39,287 bases of DNA, taken from the NCBI GenBank assembly GCA_028565635.1, contig JAOXYB010090273.1, positions 1 through 39,287 on the forward strand, in the 5' to 3' direction. Shown here piece after piece: positions 1 to 12,000 of the stretch (positions are counted from its first letter, which is position 1; the number at the start of each line of letters is the position of its first letter). A model generated the notes under the pieces. It saw nothing but the letters and a program-made list of their open reading frames with translations. It did no database searches and had not been told where the DNA came from. Source of the DNA: Phoronis ovalis. Its lineage: Eukaryota; Phoronida; Phoronidae. A program made the position numbers and the translations under genes.

Positions 1-342
1 CCCAATAGACCCCCTTTTTTCAGCTCCTGCATTTACCACAGGGTATGTTTTTCACACTTCTCAAAGCCTTATTTACCACAGGGTATATTTTTCTAAAAAT
101 ATTTGCCATTTACCACAGGGCGTTTTTCTTGGAAAACGCAGTTACGACAGGTATGAAATATTAAGGTCCATAAATTTTCACAGATTTATTTACTGCAGGA
201 TATATAATTTGAATTTTACACAGTATCTATTTCCGGCGAATTATTTACAATGGTATACTTTTCATGTTTTTTTTCATTTATGACAGGGTATATTATTGGT
301 GACCTTTATTAACCACAGGGTCAGAGTTTTTTACCCTGGGCT
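1..342. repeat. Degenerate short-period repeat around TTTACCACAGGGTAT
   Basis: The motif TTTACCACAGGGTAT and decayed versions of it (TTACGACAGGTAT, TTTACTGCAGGATAT, TTTACAATGGTATA, TTATGACAGGGTATA, TTAACCACAGGGTCA) recur about every 45-65 bases. T-rich stretches separate them. The start of the array resembles a second site near 11.5 kb, so this looks like an interspersed repeat family rather than a chance low-complexity tract. The left end is cut by the window edge. The family is not recognised by name. Confidence 0.6.
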
Positions 343-2327
343 GCACACCCCTACCAACATTTTTGTCAAGTTCTCCGTCCGGTAGTAGACTTCATTAGAT
401 CTCATGGCTATTCCATCAGTTGATAAACTCCCTATTTCATGTTGGTTTTTTTTCATGTAGATCAATTACACTACATATAAAGGTTTATTTGACTTTAAAA
501 AATCAGGAAACAAAATTATAGGAAAAGAAATTATTGAGTACATGTATTATACTATATAAAGCCTCATTTCAAAAGGAAACAATTCTAGACATAACATGAA
601 ATATAGTAATCTAGAGACATAATTGGACTGTAATAATATGTGGAGCTGTATACATTTGGGTGTGAATAGTCTGTTATTCCAGGAAATTCGTTTTAGAACA
701 GTATTTTATTTGAAAGTATGTTTTATTAATGCAGATGAATATTTTGTATTATATGAGGATCAGCAGACCCTACTGTACATAGTTTGTGTTTAGGCATTAG
801 CCTCAGTGTCTGTCTGTCTGTCCTGCCTGGCTAGTTTAAAGTATTGTAGGCTCCATGATATCACTTGCAGTGGTTAAAGCCATTTACATTTTTTAACCCA
901 GATGATATGTTTAAAAAGTCTTATCATTTGTTCTATCTGTTGTTTTCAGTAAATAGCTGTTTCAGTTGTCAATTTAAGTAGTTTTGACTACTTGATTAAA
1001 GGGCATTTTGAAAAATTATTGGACAATACCACTTAGTAGACACTTAAAAGAAGTCATTAAATTTCAGTGCTTTACTGACAATGAACATTTTTTTCATAGT
1101 ACTCCTAAAGTACAGATTCCCAAGTCTGATCACCTCAATGTTTGTTACCATTATTTCTTCTTGCCCTTTGATGCTTTAGTAGCAAAATTGCTCACTTTAG
1201 AATTTTAGCAATTTGATGCTAACTTAGTACCTAGCTGCATAGTTTTGCAAACTGATAAACTATAATTTCAGTCTTCCACCAAACAGCTATAGGATTGTGT
1301 AAAAGTACTGTAATATTTACAAATTATTAAATTTCCATTACATTGTCCTTTTGCTACCCCATATCTTTACAAGCAATGAATTAGATTTTCTGTATATAGT
1401 TGGCCAAGGATACCAACTTTTAAAATATTAAATTGAAGATTAAAAAAAAAAAAAAGTTTAAATTTAGCTCTCAGGTGTATTTGAATTTTCTGCTTGAAGG
1501 TTACGTAGATTAAAACACAACCCCAGGTGCATCTTGCAGAATAAATGTTATTGTACTCCCATGGAACTAATCTGCACACCTGTGGGTTCTTACCTTCATG
1601 ACTCCATACATGGTAATTGTACAACCCTGAACTCTTGTGTAAACCTAGGCTTGCGTGGGCATAGTAAACAACCAAACATATCCTCTCAAGGGACTACACA
1701 ATGCTTACATGCAGACCATAGAAATCAGTTATTAAATATGATGGTAATACTGCAGCATTATAATCACCTTGAGCATATATATATATATGTGAATTATATA
1801 CATATACATTGCTCAATATTTATATGGTTTATTTGTTGAATTCGGTTTCATTGTTACTCACACAATTTAAAGTGACGTACCTGGGTTAACATGTGAGATT
1901 TCTATCAAAACTATTCAGAACAGAAATGCAGATTTTTGATGTAGCAAGTTTCAATTCATTCTGCCCTAAACAATTGGTGTTTTAACTTTTTAATGTGAAA
2001 AAAAAAGTTTCGAAACAATCTACTTATAACAGAAACGATAATGATTTTATTAATTTTTTTGTAAAAAAGTTATATTATAAAGTTTAATTTAATTTAATTA
2101 TAAGCTTTTTTGTACATCTGGGCCTTGTGAGGAACTCTTGTTTAGCTCTTGTTTTGTGTTCTTGTCTCTAGCTTTTATTATGCTGGCAACTTCTTTTGAA
2201 GTGTTGACCATATGGAGTGGACTGTACTTGATATGTGAAAAGCCTGCAGTGGACAAACTGTTCATGTTTAGTTTTATCGTATTTTTATCTGATTATTTTC
2301 AAAATGATGAAAAAGAATAGAAATATC
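343..2327. other. Non-coding stretch upstream of the semaphorin locus
   Basis: This stretch is AT-rich DNA with short chance reading frames, a TGTC run near 810-822, a 15-base A run near 1441 and an AT dinucleotide run near 1777-1788. No frame has family motifs, and none sits between convincing splice sites. I see no gene here. Confidence 0.5.
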
Positions 2328-2335
2328 TATAAAAG
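2328..2335 (+). promoter_or_regulatory. Candidate TATA box
   Basis: TATAAAAG followed by GGAGC is a textbook TATA context and stands out in its surroundings. Initiation would be expected near 2355-2365. About 180 bases further on lies an ATG with a short hydrophobic reading frame and a strong GTAAGC donor, which fits a first exon of about 220 bases. It could serve the distal promoter of the semaphorin. Promoter activity is inference. Confidence 0.4.
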
Positions 2336-2537
2336 GGAGCTCTTGCAGAGAGGTTATTGAAACTGCAAATAACTGATAAGTCCTACAGGAGGCTATTAAG
2401 TTAAAATTAAGTATCCCTAGTATCTTGTAATGCATGCTGGGATAGCATTTGTAAGCTTATATTAATATTCCATTTGCTGAGTGCCAGTGGTGGTTCTTCT
2501 GGATGATACAAATGAAAACTTTAAAGCTGTACCTGGG

Positions 2538-2579
2538 ATGAACGCAACACTATTATTAACCACCATTCTTGTCTATGCG
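2538..2579 (+). CDS. Candidate distal first coding exon (short signal-like peptide)
   Basis: The frame from this ATG reads MNATLLLTTILVYA, a hydrophobic signal-like start, and stops in phase 0 at a consensus GTAAGC donor (2580). Phase 0 does not match the common semaphorin exon (phase 1 entry). It would match if the exon first joined 6900-6984, which enters in phase 0 and leaves in phase 1. An upstream ATG at 2503 opens a 12-codon frame whose TGA overlaps this ATG as ATGA. The same exon may instead be purely untranslated and splice to 8887. The exon is plausible; its coding role is uncertain. Confidence 0.3.
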
Positions 2580-5500
2580 GTAAGCAAATGCAAACGATCG
2601 TTTGAATTATGTAGATTTTATTGCTGATGGTGAATGCATGTGTCAAGGCTATATAGTTTTTAATGCTGAAAGTCCCAGTAAAAATCACTGAGGGGTTTTA
2701 CCAAAGAGTTAATTTTCAAGTCTGGGACCAGCATGTCTGTCACAGGTCATTAAACCATAATATAATGAAATTGCCCATAATATTACAAAGTTTGCTGGAT
2801 TTGGTTGGCTACAGAGCTAGAAAGAGCAATCAGGTTGGAGTGGATATGGGATGAATTAATATATATGTAGCTTTTAGCTCCACTGACTTTGGGTATAGGA
2901 CTGGATCCAAGGGATATCAGTTGCTAATTAGGTGTTTTTTGAAATTACAAGGCTTTCTTTTGTTTGACAGTTGTTGATTTCTCTTATTTAATTTCTTATA
3001 TAACATACTGAAGTGCTAGTCATTTGTCTACTTACTAGGTGATTGATAGCATGGGCATATCCACTCAATAGTTGTTTCTTTACTTACATTTTGTACAGTA
3101 TGCATATGCACATGGGGATGTTATACAACACACGTAAAGCATGTTTCAGCAGTTATGTATATCTGCTATGAGATGTTGTAAGTAAGAATAGTGAAAATGA
3201 ACTGTTGAATTGTTTGGTAAAAAAAACAAAAACTTCCCTGTGCCTGCATGTTAGATGTGTACAACAAATCCTGTGTGCTAATTCATTTGTCTTGATCTGA
3301 ACATCTTTTTTCATGGCAGATGTTAAGGTGTAAAAATTTTGTTTAAATTTTAGACATTAATTGCTGTCAGCATAGTATATTACAGCTTAGACTGTTTATT
3401 ATGTGTGTGTGATATGTTGTAAACTTTGATGTCATCTGCCCACTGAAGCAAGCTGTCATAAACATTAATTTACCTGGGGGCTCTCTGCTCAAATTCAATT
3501 ATTCAATGTATAATTATACATGCAATTTAATAACTGAGATTTTACATGCTGCGCTTTGGTATAAAAGGTTTCGGTGTCCTCTTTTTCCTAGAAAAATATT
3601 TTCGTGTGTGTTACGTAAAATAGTTATATTAGTTTGTTTTTCCTGTTTTGCGTCAGATTGAGTAGTTCTGTAGGATAATTTTTGGTGTATTAACTAACTA
3701 TGGAAATTGTGGAGGTAAAATAAAAAAACATTCTCCATCTGCTAAAAATGTTAAAACAATCATCCCTTAGGGAAACTTGAAATCATGTATCTGCTGCTGT
3801 AATAGAATATTTGCATGCATGGTGGCACTGATGGTCACGAACATGTGACCGCGTAGCCTATTGATTGTTTAATTATGGTGATACAGTGAGTGATATTTAA
3901 ACATTATGCAGATTAATAGAGCTATTAATGCACAGGTTTGATAAATGTTTACATTTTGTGGGTATATATTTAATTTTTTTTTCTATATTTGGAGATTGCA
4001 GTCAGATAATATCTGCACTAGTGCTGATTAGATATATTCAGTAGTATATTTGGCGGCATGCCAGCAAGAAACTGTCAGTTTCGTATTGAATTAAAGTTTA
4101 TTGCATAGATTGAATGTGCAATAAATCTTGTGAGATCAACAAGTCTAAATAATCATCTATAGAAGATCAATTTTCTAGCATAAACATTTTATGTGCTATA
4201 TTCAATAAATGTTTACACCTGTAATGGCTGAAGAATGAAAGGACTGTTATGGCCTTTATGTTTACTTTAGGTTATGTGATACCAGTTTTATTTATTATAT
4301 AATAAACCTTTTGTTATATAGTTAATGTGGAAGTATATTTATGTGAAATTCATATAAATGTTTATTAATTTTATATTTTTACCTTTTGACTCATATTACA
4401 ATGGGGGGGAATAATAGTTAGCATAAAGTATTTGTACTGTTGTTATTTAAATATCCTGATTGTTACACACAATTCAACTGATTGATACGTGTGACTAGAT
4501 TTCTGCTTGAAGCTACATGAATTGTTAACTTTTAAATGTTGTACTAACCATAGGTAAGCAACAGTGCTTAAAGCAAGTCCTGGAAATATGTATGGCAAAA
4601 TTTAGCGTGGCGTGGTAATCATCTATTTAAATGTCGTGCTGTTGAACACAAGTTGAACAGTGACTGGCATAAAATCCTCTTCCTTTTGTTGTGTATTTTT
4701 AAATTCTAGCATAATAATGAGACACCCAACCTTTCCTTTATACAAGCCATTTATCTTGTTTAATAGGATAAAGGATAAGCATCATGTCTTGTGTCACTAG
4801 ATGATGTGGTTCGTTTGGAGGGAAGTGAACCAGCCATTTCCAATATCCTTCTTAGAAAAACATTCTTAACCACATTTTGTATTAAGTTCCTGATAACCTG
4901 TTTTGTGCAGTTTCTATTTTAGTATTTTATTACCAAGTTTTAAAAAAAAGATTTGTCTTTTTTGTAAGCTAAAATTTGAGTGTCTGTTACTTTTAGCCCT
5001 GTAATGATTTATGGTCCTTCATTATAATATGTTTTCAAGTTTAAAACAAATTAAAACATGACTAATCCCTCAACAGTCTTATGTAGTCTGTTTACCTTTT
5101 CCCTGTTTTAAGGTGTTGGTAAATAGGTTAGTAGTGCTGGAGCCATCTTGGGGCCAGGTCCTGGGACTGTTTTTCTGGTACATGTGTACTTGAACCAAAA
5201 TTTAAGACCATTTAGTAAATTAGTATGATATAGTTACCCAGCGCTCTATGTGTTATGAGTCATTTTATGTTGAAGAGTTTTTCATATAATTGCAGTATAT
5301 TTACTATAACACATATGATTCAATCTGCAGTATGACGACATGCAAACAGTTGAGCAATGAAGCAAAACCTTGAAATTTAACTTCTGTGGCCAAGTATGCC
5401 CTAAAAATATGTGTATGGGGAGGTGTACTTGCATGGTTCTATTTTTGATGGGGACCTGCTGCCCAATCCCCAAAATCCTGACCATGTTTATACCTAGAAA

Positions 5501-6899
5501 ACACTAAAAAGTAGATCTATATTTATGCCGAAATCACTAAATACATATTCATATTTATAGATAGTTTAATGTGTATTGTGACATGTATCTGTATTGAGGT
5601 CTATTGATGAGCCATGGAAGAAAATGATATTAAAATTTTCAACTGAGATCAAAGGTTATCTTTTCCATTGGCCAGTTTTTTGCATTGGCTGCTAAATAAT
5701 AACCCAAATTTATACCCAAAACATGAATAAACTACCCATAATTATACCTGAAAGGAGGAAATTGTAACCCATATTTATACTGGGGAGGTTGAAATTGGGA
5801 CCATTCTGTGGGGCGTGCATGCCCCCAGAAGGTAATATACAGGGATTACTCCCCTGAATGTTAATTTTGTTCTGACCTTACATTTGGATATTTGGTTTTA
5901 TTAGAGGTGAGATTGACCTGTAGTCTATGCCTGTTTGTTTATTTATAATAAACAGACCATTTAATAATAGATTAATTTAGTGTATTAATCAACACCAATA
6001 AACTAATCCCTTTAAACACATTGCAGCATAAGAGGATTAAATATTGACAAGAAATCTCTGTTGGAGCCCAATGAATTCAGAAGACAAATTTAGTAATCAC
6101 TTTGTATTTTAGACAATTAAAAAAACTTTGGAACTTTGCCGTAATAAAATGTTTGCAAAATTTGTCAAGAGAAATTAACAATTTAAAAAACATATATTCA
6201 TTTCCTTCATTAAACATTTGCTTTTAATTGCAATAATTTAACTTTGATTTCCCAAAAATAAAATAATTCCTTAGGTCTTAGCATAACTGCTGTGGTAAGT
6301 TTGACAGTTTAACTATTTTACCAAAGTCTTACTACATCACATTAATTAGATTGGAAAGTTCCATCATTTTGATATTTAAAGTCCATGTTATTTGTATTTT
6401 GTTTGGGTGAAGATTTAATGCAGTGTCATTCCATGTGTATGTGTATGATTACCCTGGGATTCTATTGTTGTCAATGCTTGTACTATGAAAAGAAATCTGT
6501 TCCTGCTCATTCGCTAGAACAGATTAATATCAAATAGTCGGGGAACATGATAATATGTAACAAGACAGAAACAATATTTCAATTCTAGAAAATGCTTTTG
6601 TTGTAATTAAAATGCCGCTTAAGTAAGCCATTTTAGTGTTCTTTGGTATAAACTAATATTAAATTGCATCTTTTTATTTCTCTTATAATTTAATACCATT
6701 CAGTAAGCCCCTACAGTTGGACTTGCCCTCATTATCTAAATCCAATAACAAACATTAAGTCATGTGACCTTTTGTTAGCCAATGAGGAACCCAATGTGCA
6801 CTATAATGATATTTGATCATTAAGATCAGTTGTAAACAGTATGAGAGGGGACATTTAAATAAAAAGCATTGATTTCAAACTTTTTCCAAAATTTAACAG
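2580..6899. other. Intron or upstream DNA, no gene seen
   Basis: This is long AT-rich sequence. Around 5440-5830 several decayed copies of a CCCATATTTATACCT-like phrase occur among G- and C-runs, suggesting an old repeat. Reading frames here are short and unsupported. Confidence 0.45.
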
Positions 6900-6984
6900 C
6901 TGCAGAAACTTAACCTGACTGAACCATTGGTAGAAAATGACCTGGGACTGATGCAAACCTGCATTAGCTGCAATTTACTCCAAG
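6900..6984 (+). CDS. Candidate alternative exon near the 5' end (phase 0 in, phase 1 out)
   Basis: The 85-base stretch has a TTTAACAG acceptor and a CAAG/GTAATT donor, and is open throughout: LQKLNLTEPLVEN then DLGLMQTCISCNLLQ. It leaves in phase 1, exactly what the common exon at 25339 needs, and enters in phase 0, exactly what 2538-2579 supplies. Together those two exons would give a start of about 42 residues. It has no recognised domain and could equally be a 5' untranslated exon or a chance pair of splice-like sites. Confidence 0.28.
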
Positions 6985-8886
6985 GTAATTACTTGTGGTT
7001 TATAGTTTGTTGACTTTATGTATGCTCAGGTGATGTGCTGGCAAATGTCCAGTACAACTAAACTTAGTTTGGAGTCCCCTGGGACTACCTAGCTGGGACA
7101 GTATCGTAAATCATGTTGCATGAAGAGTATTCAGTAAGGTTTCTGCAAACTTTGTTACAGTTAAAATGGCTTCTTTTTTGCATTGCATTTGAATTGCATT
7201 TGTTCAAAAAGTTAGTCAGTGCATCAAACAGCTGTGGGTAGGTTGATACACTTCAATTTGTTTTATGTATGTTGATGTATGTAGTTCAGGAGGGGTATCT
7301 AAGTGCCCTGTAGATGCCAATTTAAGCAGAAAGTTGGAAGAATTACAAAAAAAATAAAGCTTGCCTTAATAGAGATTTCTATCTTAACTGAACTAAAAAC
7401 CTAGAAAGAAGTTTCTATTTTAAATTTTAAATGGGCTTTTATTTACATAATAAGATAGAAGGAAACAAATAAGGAAATGAGACAACATTTTGTTTTACTG
7501 TGTATGTTTTACCATTCAAGCACACAAGCAATTTCAAGATTGCATGGTGTACATCCTGTTGATAAGAGTTCAGTTTAAACTATTCCTTTAAAACCTATGC
7601 TGCTATTGTTACTGCACCATTAGAAGAACAGATCCTCCAATTATATATTCTATGTATGACAGTTGTAAGGTGTAACATTGTAAATGATGGATCTTTAATA
7701 TTGAGCATTATTCTTAATGGCAGATGAGTTGGTGGATTTTATAGATTGAAATTTTAACACTCACAAATAGCCAGAAATAAATAAATAAATATATTAGTTT
7801 GCTTAATTGATGTCATGTATCAATACTTAATAAAGTACTTTGCACTCATTTAAATTCCTTGACATTGGTCAATGCATAATATTGTGATCAAATATGCAAA
7901 ATAATGGGGACATTCCCATAAATGATGAGCAGTTGGCTTGGAAACAGACACCAACATCAGTCTATTTCTGCAGCAATTGCTAATGCTATTGTCAAGTTGA
8001 CTTTTTAGCTGCTGCATAACTTTCCTACTCCAAGTGTCTGGTTGTACACAAAGGATGCTGGGTAATGGGAGAGTTCTGTCCTAAGTGATAAACCTGGAGG
8101 CTTAGTAGAAACAGACCTCTGTATGTTCTGGTTTCTTTTTCAATGTCTTGTCAGTGTAATTTTTAAAGCCTACGTAACTTCAACTTTTTGCTAGGTAAAA
8201 ATATTGCTAATTTGTTAAATTTATGACATCATTAATTGTAGTTTTTCGCCACAGTTAATTTTGGAGTTAAAAAAAGTGGGCCTTCGTTAAACACCTGAAG
8301 AGACACTATGTTTACTTGCTCATTTGTTTGCTTCTTTTGAAGGACCATGTGGACAGGGATTTTAAATTTTAAAGTGTGCCAGGGGATGGTTACAATTGTG
8401 TCACACTTCGGTAGTACTGCCACCCCTGCGCCATTTATCATGTGTCGTTATTTTATTCATCATATAGGGATATATATTTTTTTGTGTTGGCTTAGCATGT
8501 ATAAGATTTATGTGGAGTTACTGTTGCATATGCCATATCCTTCCCTTGTAATTTGAAAAAAAATTGGGTCTGTAATAAATTAAAAATGAATCTGAACATT
8601 ATTAAATAGAAATTGGGGCAGTAATTGATAAAAAATTAGTGGACTAGTGTCACATTTAATATGCGTCACCTTTAGATATCTTGGCCGGTACCCTTTTCTA
8701 ATGATTTATTAAATGGCACAGAGACTCTTTTTGCAATAAATAATTTTTTTTATTATAATTTGTTTTTGATGCCATTGTATACACTATCAAATTTCTCATA
8801 CATTTAAAAGACTGTTCAGTTTTGTTTTAGTGCCTGTTTCACATTTTACAACTTTCTAATGTGTAATTTTTCTTGTTATTTTACAG
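6985..8886. other. Intron, no gene seen
   Basis: The stretch is AT-rich intronic sequence with an AAAT run near 7778-7790. A slightly GC-richer block at about 8230-8450 has overlapping short frames on both strands. That block may be a decayed repeat, but no family is recognisable. Confidence 0.45.
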
Positions 8887-9026
8887 TTGTGATGTTATCT
8901 AAATAATACAAGAGACATAGCAGCCTTCAACAATGATGTGGAGATCAACATTATTTATGTGGTTAATCTGCACAGTTACAGCGTGGCAATACAATATTAA
9001 TCCCTTGACAAACGTTACTGTCTCAG
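8887..9026 (+). CDS. Semaphorin alternative first coding exon, variant B (coding 8933-9026)
   Basis: A strong TTATTTTACAG acceptor precedes 8887, so an untranslated exon lies upstream. The ATG at 8933 (followed at once by a second ATG) begins MMWRSTLFMWLICTVTAW, a good signal peptide with a positive residue then a hydrophobic core. QYNINPLTNVTVS follows, with an N-glycosylation site (NVT). The exon stops at TCAG/GTAATA in phase 1, matching the common exon at 25339, where the split codon becomes Glu. The resulting semaphorin would have 724 residues. Of the alternative starts, this one has the clearest splice sites on both sides. Confidence 0.7.
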
Positions 9027-12000
9027 GTAATACTACCTTCCTTTACTGGTTTCTACTTATCTTTTTGTCCTTTAACAACATTTTTTTAAAGTACTGTAGC
9101 CAAGATGGCCGTTACAACGATTTGTGGAGAAACTGGTTATTATACCCATGCTGAAGATTTAACTATCAACTTAAAATTATGTGTTCCAAGCAAACAGGGA
9201 CCTTGTTATCTTTTCTTCTCTGTTTAAATCAAACATAACAGTAGCTAAGAGAACCTATCACATGCTGTTTACTTAGTACCTAGGACAAGTTGCAAATAAG
9301 ACCCTTCTCTCAATACTGGTTTTGCATAAAAGTTTTTGGTAACTCACTATAAACAGTTTAACTTTTCCTGGTTAGGTCAGGCTCAGGATGGCAGTATGCA
9401 TGGCAAGATTGTAGATAAACTTTTAAATAATATCCTGCTATTAAAAAACAATAGTAAAAGATACAAATATTTACTTAAAATAGAGAAAACGGAGGCTGTT
9501 ATTTGAGTATACAGATTATGATATTGTTTTCGGTTGAGATAGTTTTGATAAGAAGGATAATTATATGATAAAAAAAGAACAGCTGATCAGCTGAAATAAT
9601 TGCTGGACCATTATGCATATTGTTAAAAGGGCACTGTCATTTACACATGGTCCAATAAGTACCAACCAGGTAGTTAAATTCAACACCTGTGGGAAAATGT
9701 ACATAATATGGCAGTCCATCAAAGGCTTGCACACCTCAGTAGGCAGATGCACTATATATAACCATAAGTTGTAGATTTCTAAATCAGGGGTTCATGATAA
9801 ACTTCACTGCATTCTTATATAAACTTTGGTCATTAAGATGAAGACAGAAACAATAGTGGATGTATCTGCAAACTGAACAATTATGAAATTTTTTTGCCAG
9901 ATGTGTAGGATATTGATTTAGTGTGTATATGCTAAGCTATAACTTTTTCAAAAGAAAGGATGATGTATACAAATTAAAGAATGGTAGTGCTGAGTTGGTG
10001 AACAGTTTTATGTGTTAGATATTGTGCTGTATTGGTATTTGTTTGCAAATACGGATTAAGCCAATAGCTTAATCTGAAGATTATTGATCCCAGTTTGGGA
10101 AGTACTTTTGTCCTGAATGTCCTGTATGATTCTATTCAATTGCTAGGTTACTTAGTTCAACCTTTGCTGGAATATTGTATTGCCTTAGTAGATAGCTGAC
10201 AAGATCCTATTAAAACCTTGCAAACCTTATCAAATGCTTTTTTATAATCACAAAATAGAATCAAATTTATCTTATTAAAGTGACATCTTACATAATAGAA
10301 ACATAATCTGGAGATTAGTGATGCCAGCTTGGGATATACTTTTGTGCTAAATTTTCTGTGTAGCAATTTCATTCAATTACTAGGTTACTCAGTTGAGTCT
10401 GTGCTGGAATATTGTTTTGCCTTGGTAGTAAATAACCCACAAAATCTTATTAAAACCTAAACAGATATTATCAAAAGCCTTTTTGTAATCACAAAAATAA
10501 ATTATATTCATCATTTTAAAGTGACATCTTACATAATACTAACTCCTTACAAACAATTTATATATTAAAGGCTTAACAACATCAAATTTATCATTTTCAA
10601 TACAATGTATTAATATAAATGTAATCCATGATATTGGGTCCAAGATATGTGTTTGTAGTAATTTAGAGAATAAAGCATTTGATTAGGTATAATGAAGGAG
10701 TATAACTATATAGTCAATATTGTTTCAATTGATCCTGATAACAGTAGTCTATACATATAGCCCCTGGAGAACCTGATTTGTACATGCAGTCTGGCTGTTA
10801 ATCAGTTCCATCCTGATAAATGAGTCATATAGCACATTTCCAATCTGACCTGAAATATAGGAAATTATACTCAAATTTTCAATAATGGTAGTATATAATA
10901 CTTTAAAGAAAACTTTCAACATTTCGGATGTCAAAATTAAAAGAGTATATAAAGTATTTTTTAAAATTTAGTTGCTGTATGAAATTTAAAAAGTAAGTTT
11001 GAACTTTTTAAGACAAAGAACTCTTGAGACTAATTGTGACCTGATAACAGACCTGGCCTGGCACTGTGATAGTTTTAACATTTACATTGTCATGCATGCA
11101 GCTGTCAATCAAGCTGTCCACATCTATTTAGAAACTCAAGTACATTTGTTGCACAGCTTAGCAGAGGGATTTGTGCAGTTTTAAGTTATTTAAATAGCTT
11201 GCCTTGCAAGTTCTTGCCCCTAAATCAGATTCTATTTTTTGATTATTAATGTAGTATTATTCCGTAGCAAAACTTTTCAAAAATAGGTGTGTTATGCATG
11301 AAATTCTAGCATTAAAATTCAAGCAAAAATGAAATGCCAACCATTTAAAAAATTGAAAGATCTACCCCTACGAAATATTTTGGATACGCTATCTACTGGC
11401 ATTTTTTTAGAGAAAGTATTTTGCAAGCATATGAAATAGACCAGGGGGTACTAACATTCACAGTCGCTGTATATATGTGCCGCCCCATGGCTTTTTTCAG
11501 CTTCCACTTTTACTATGGTGTTTCTTTTAAATCGTGTTTATTTAACTTTTTTTTACCATAGTGTGTGCTTTTTGCTTATAACTTTTTAGCACATTTTTAG
11601 CTCATTTACGGAATATTTTGTTTGCCATGGGATGAGATTTTTTTAATTTGGTTCTCAAAGCCCCGCCAAGTTTTTTTGGCAATAACCCCTGGGAATATAG
11701 AACATCGAAGTATCCTTGCTGTAGTCATAAAGCGCAAATGTGAAACAATGTATATAAGAACATATGAATTGCAAGAAATTAATTGCAATGTATGAATCAT
11801 GCAATATTACAGGATTTGTAATTAATTTCACAACAGTAATATATCAGGCAAGAAGTCATTAGCTTTGATTGTATTGATTTTAAAATTATCAATCTTAATA
11901 TGCTTTCAAGATATGTTTCATGTGTTAAAAATTTTGTTCACATTGTATAACAACACGAGATTCTCTATTTAGGGTCAGATTATACTGTCCAGCGGATTGT

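Noticed and set aside
2138-2320. Hydrophobic 60-codon frame that could be a signal peptide
   Set aside because: No donor in phase 1 follows the hydrophobic part, and the frame ends before the TATA box at 2328.
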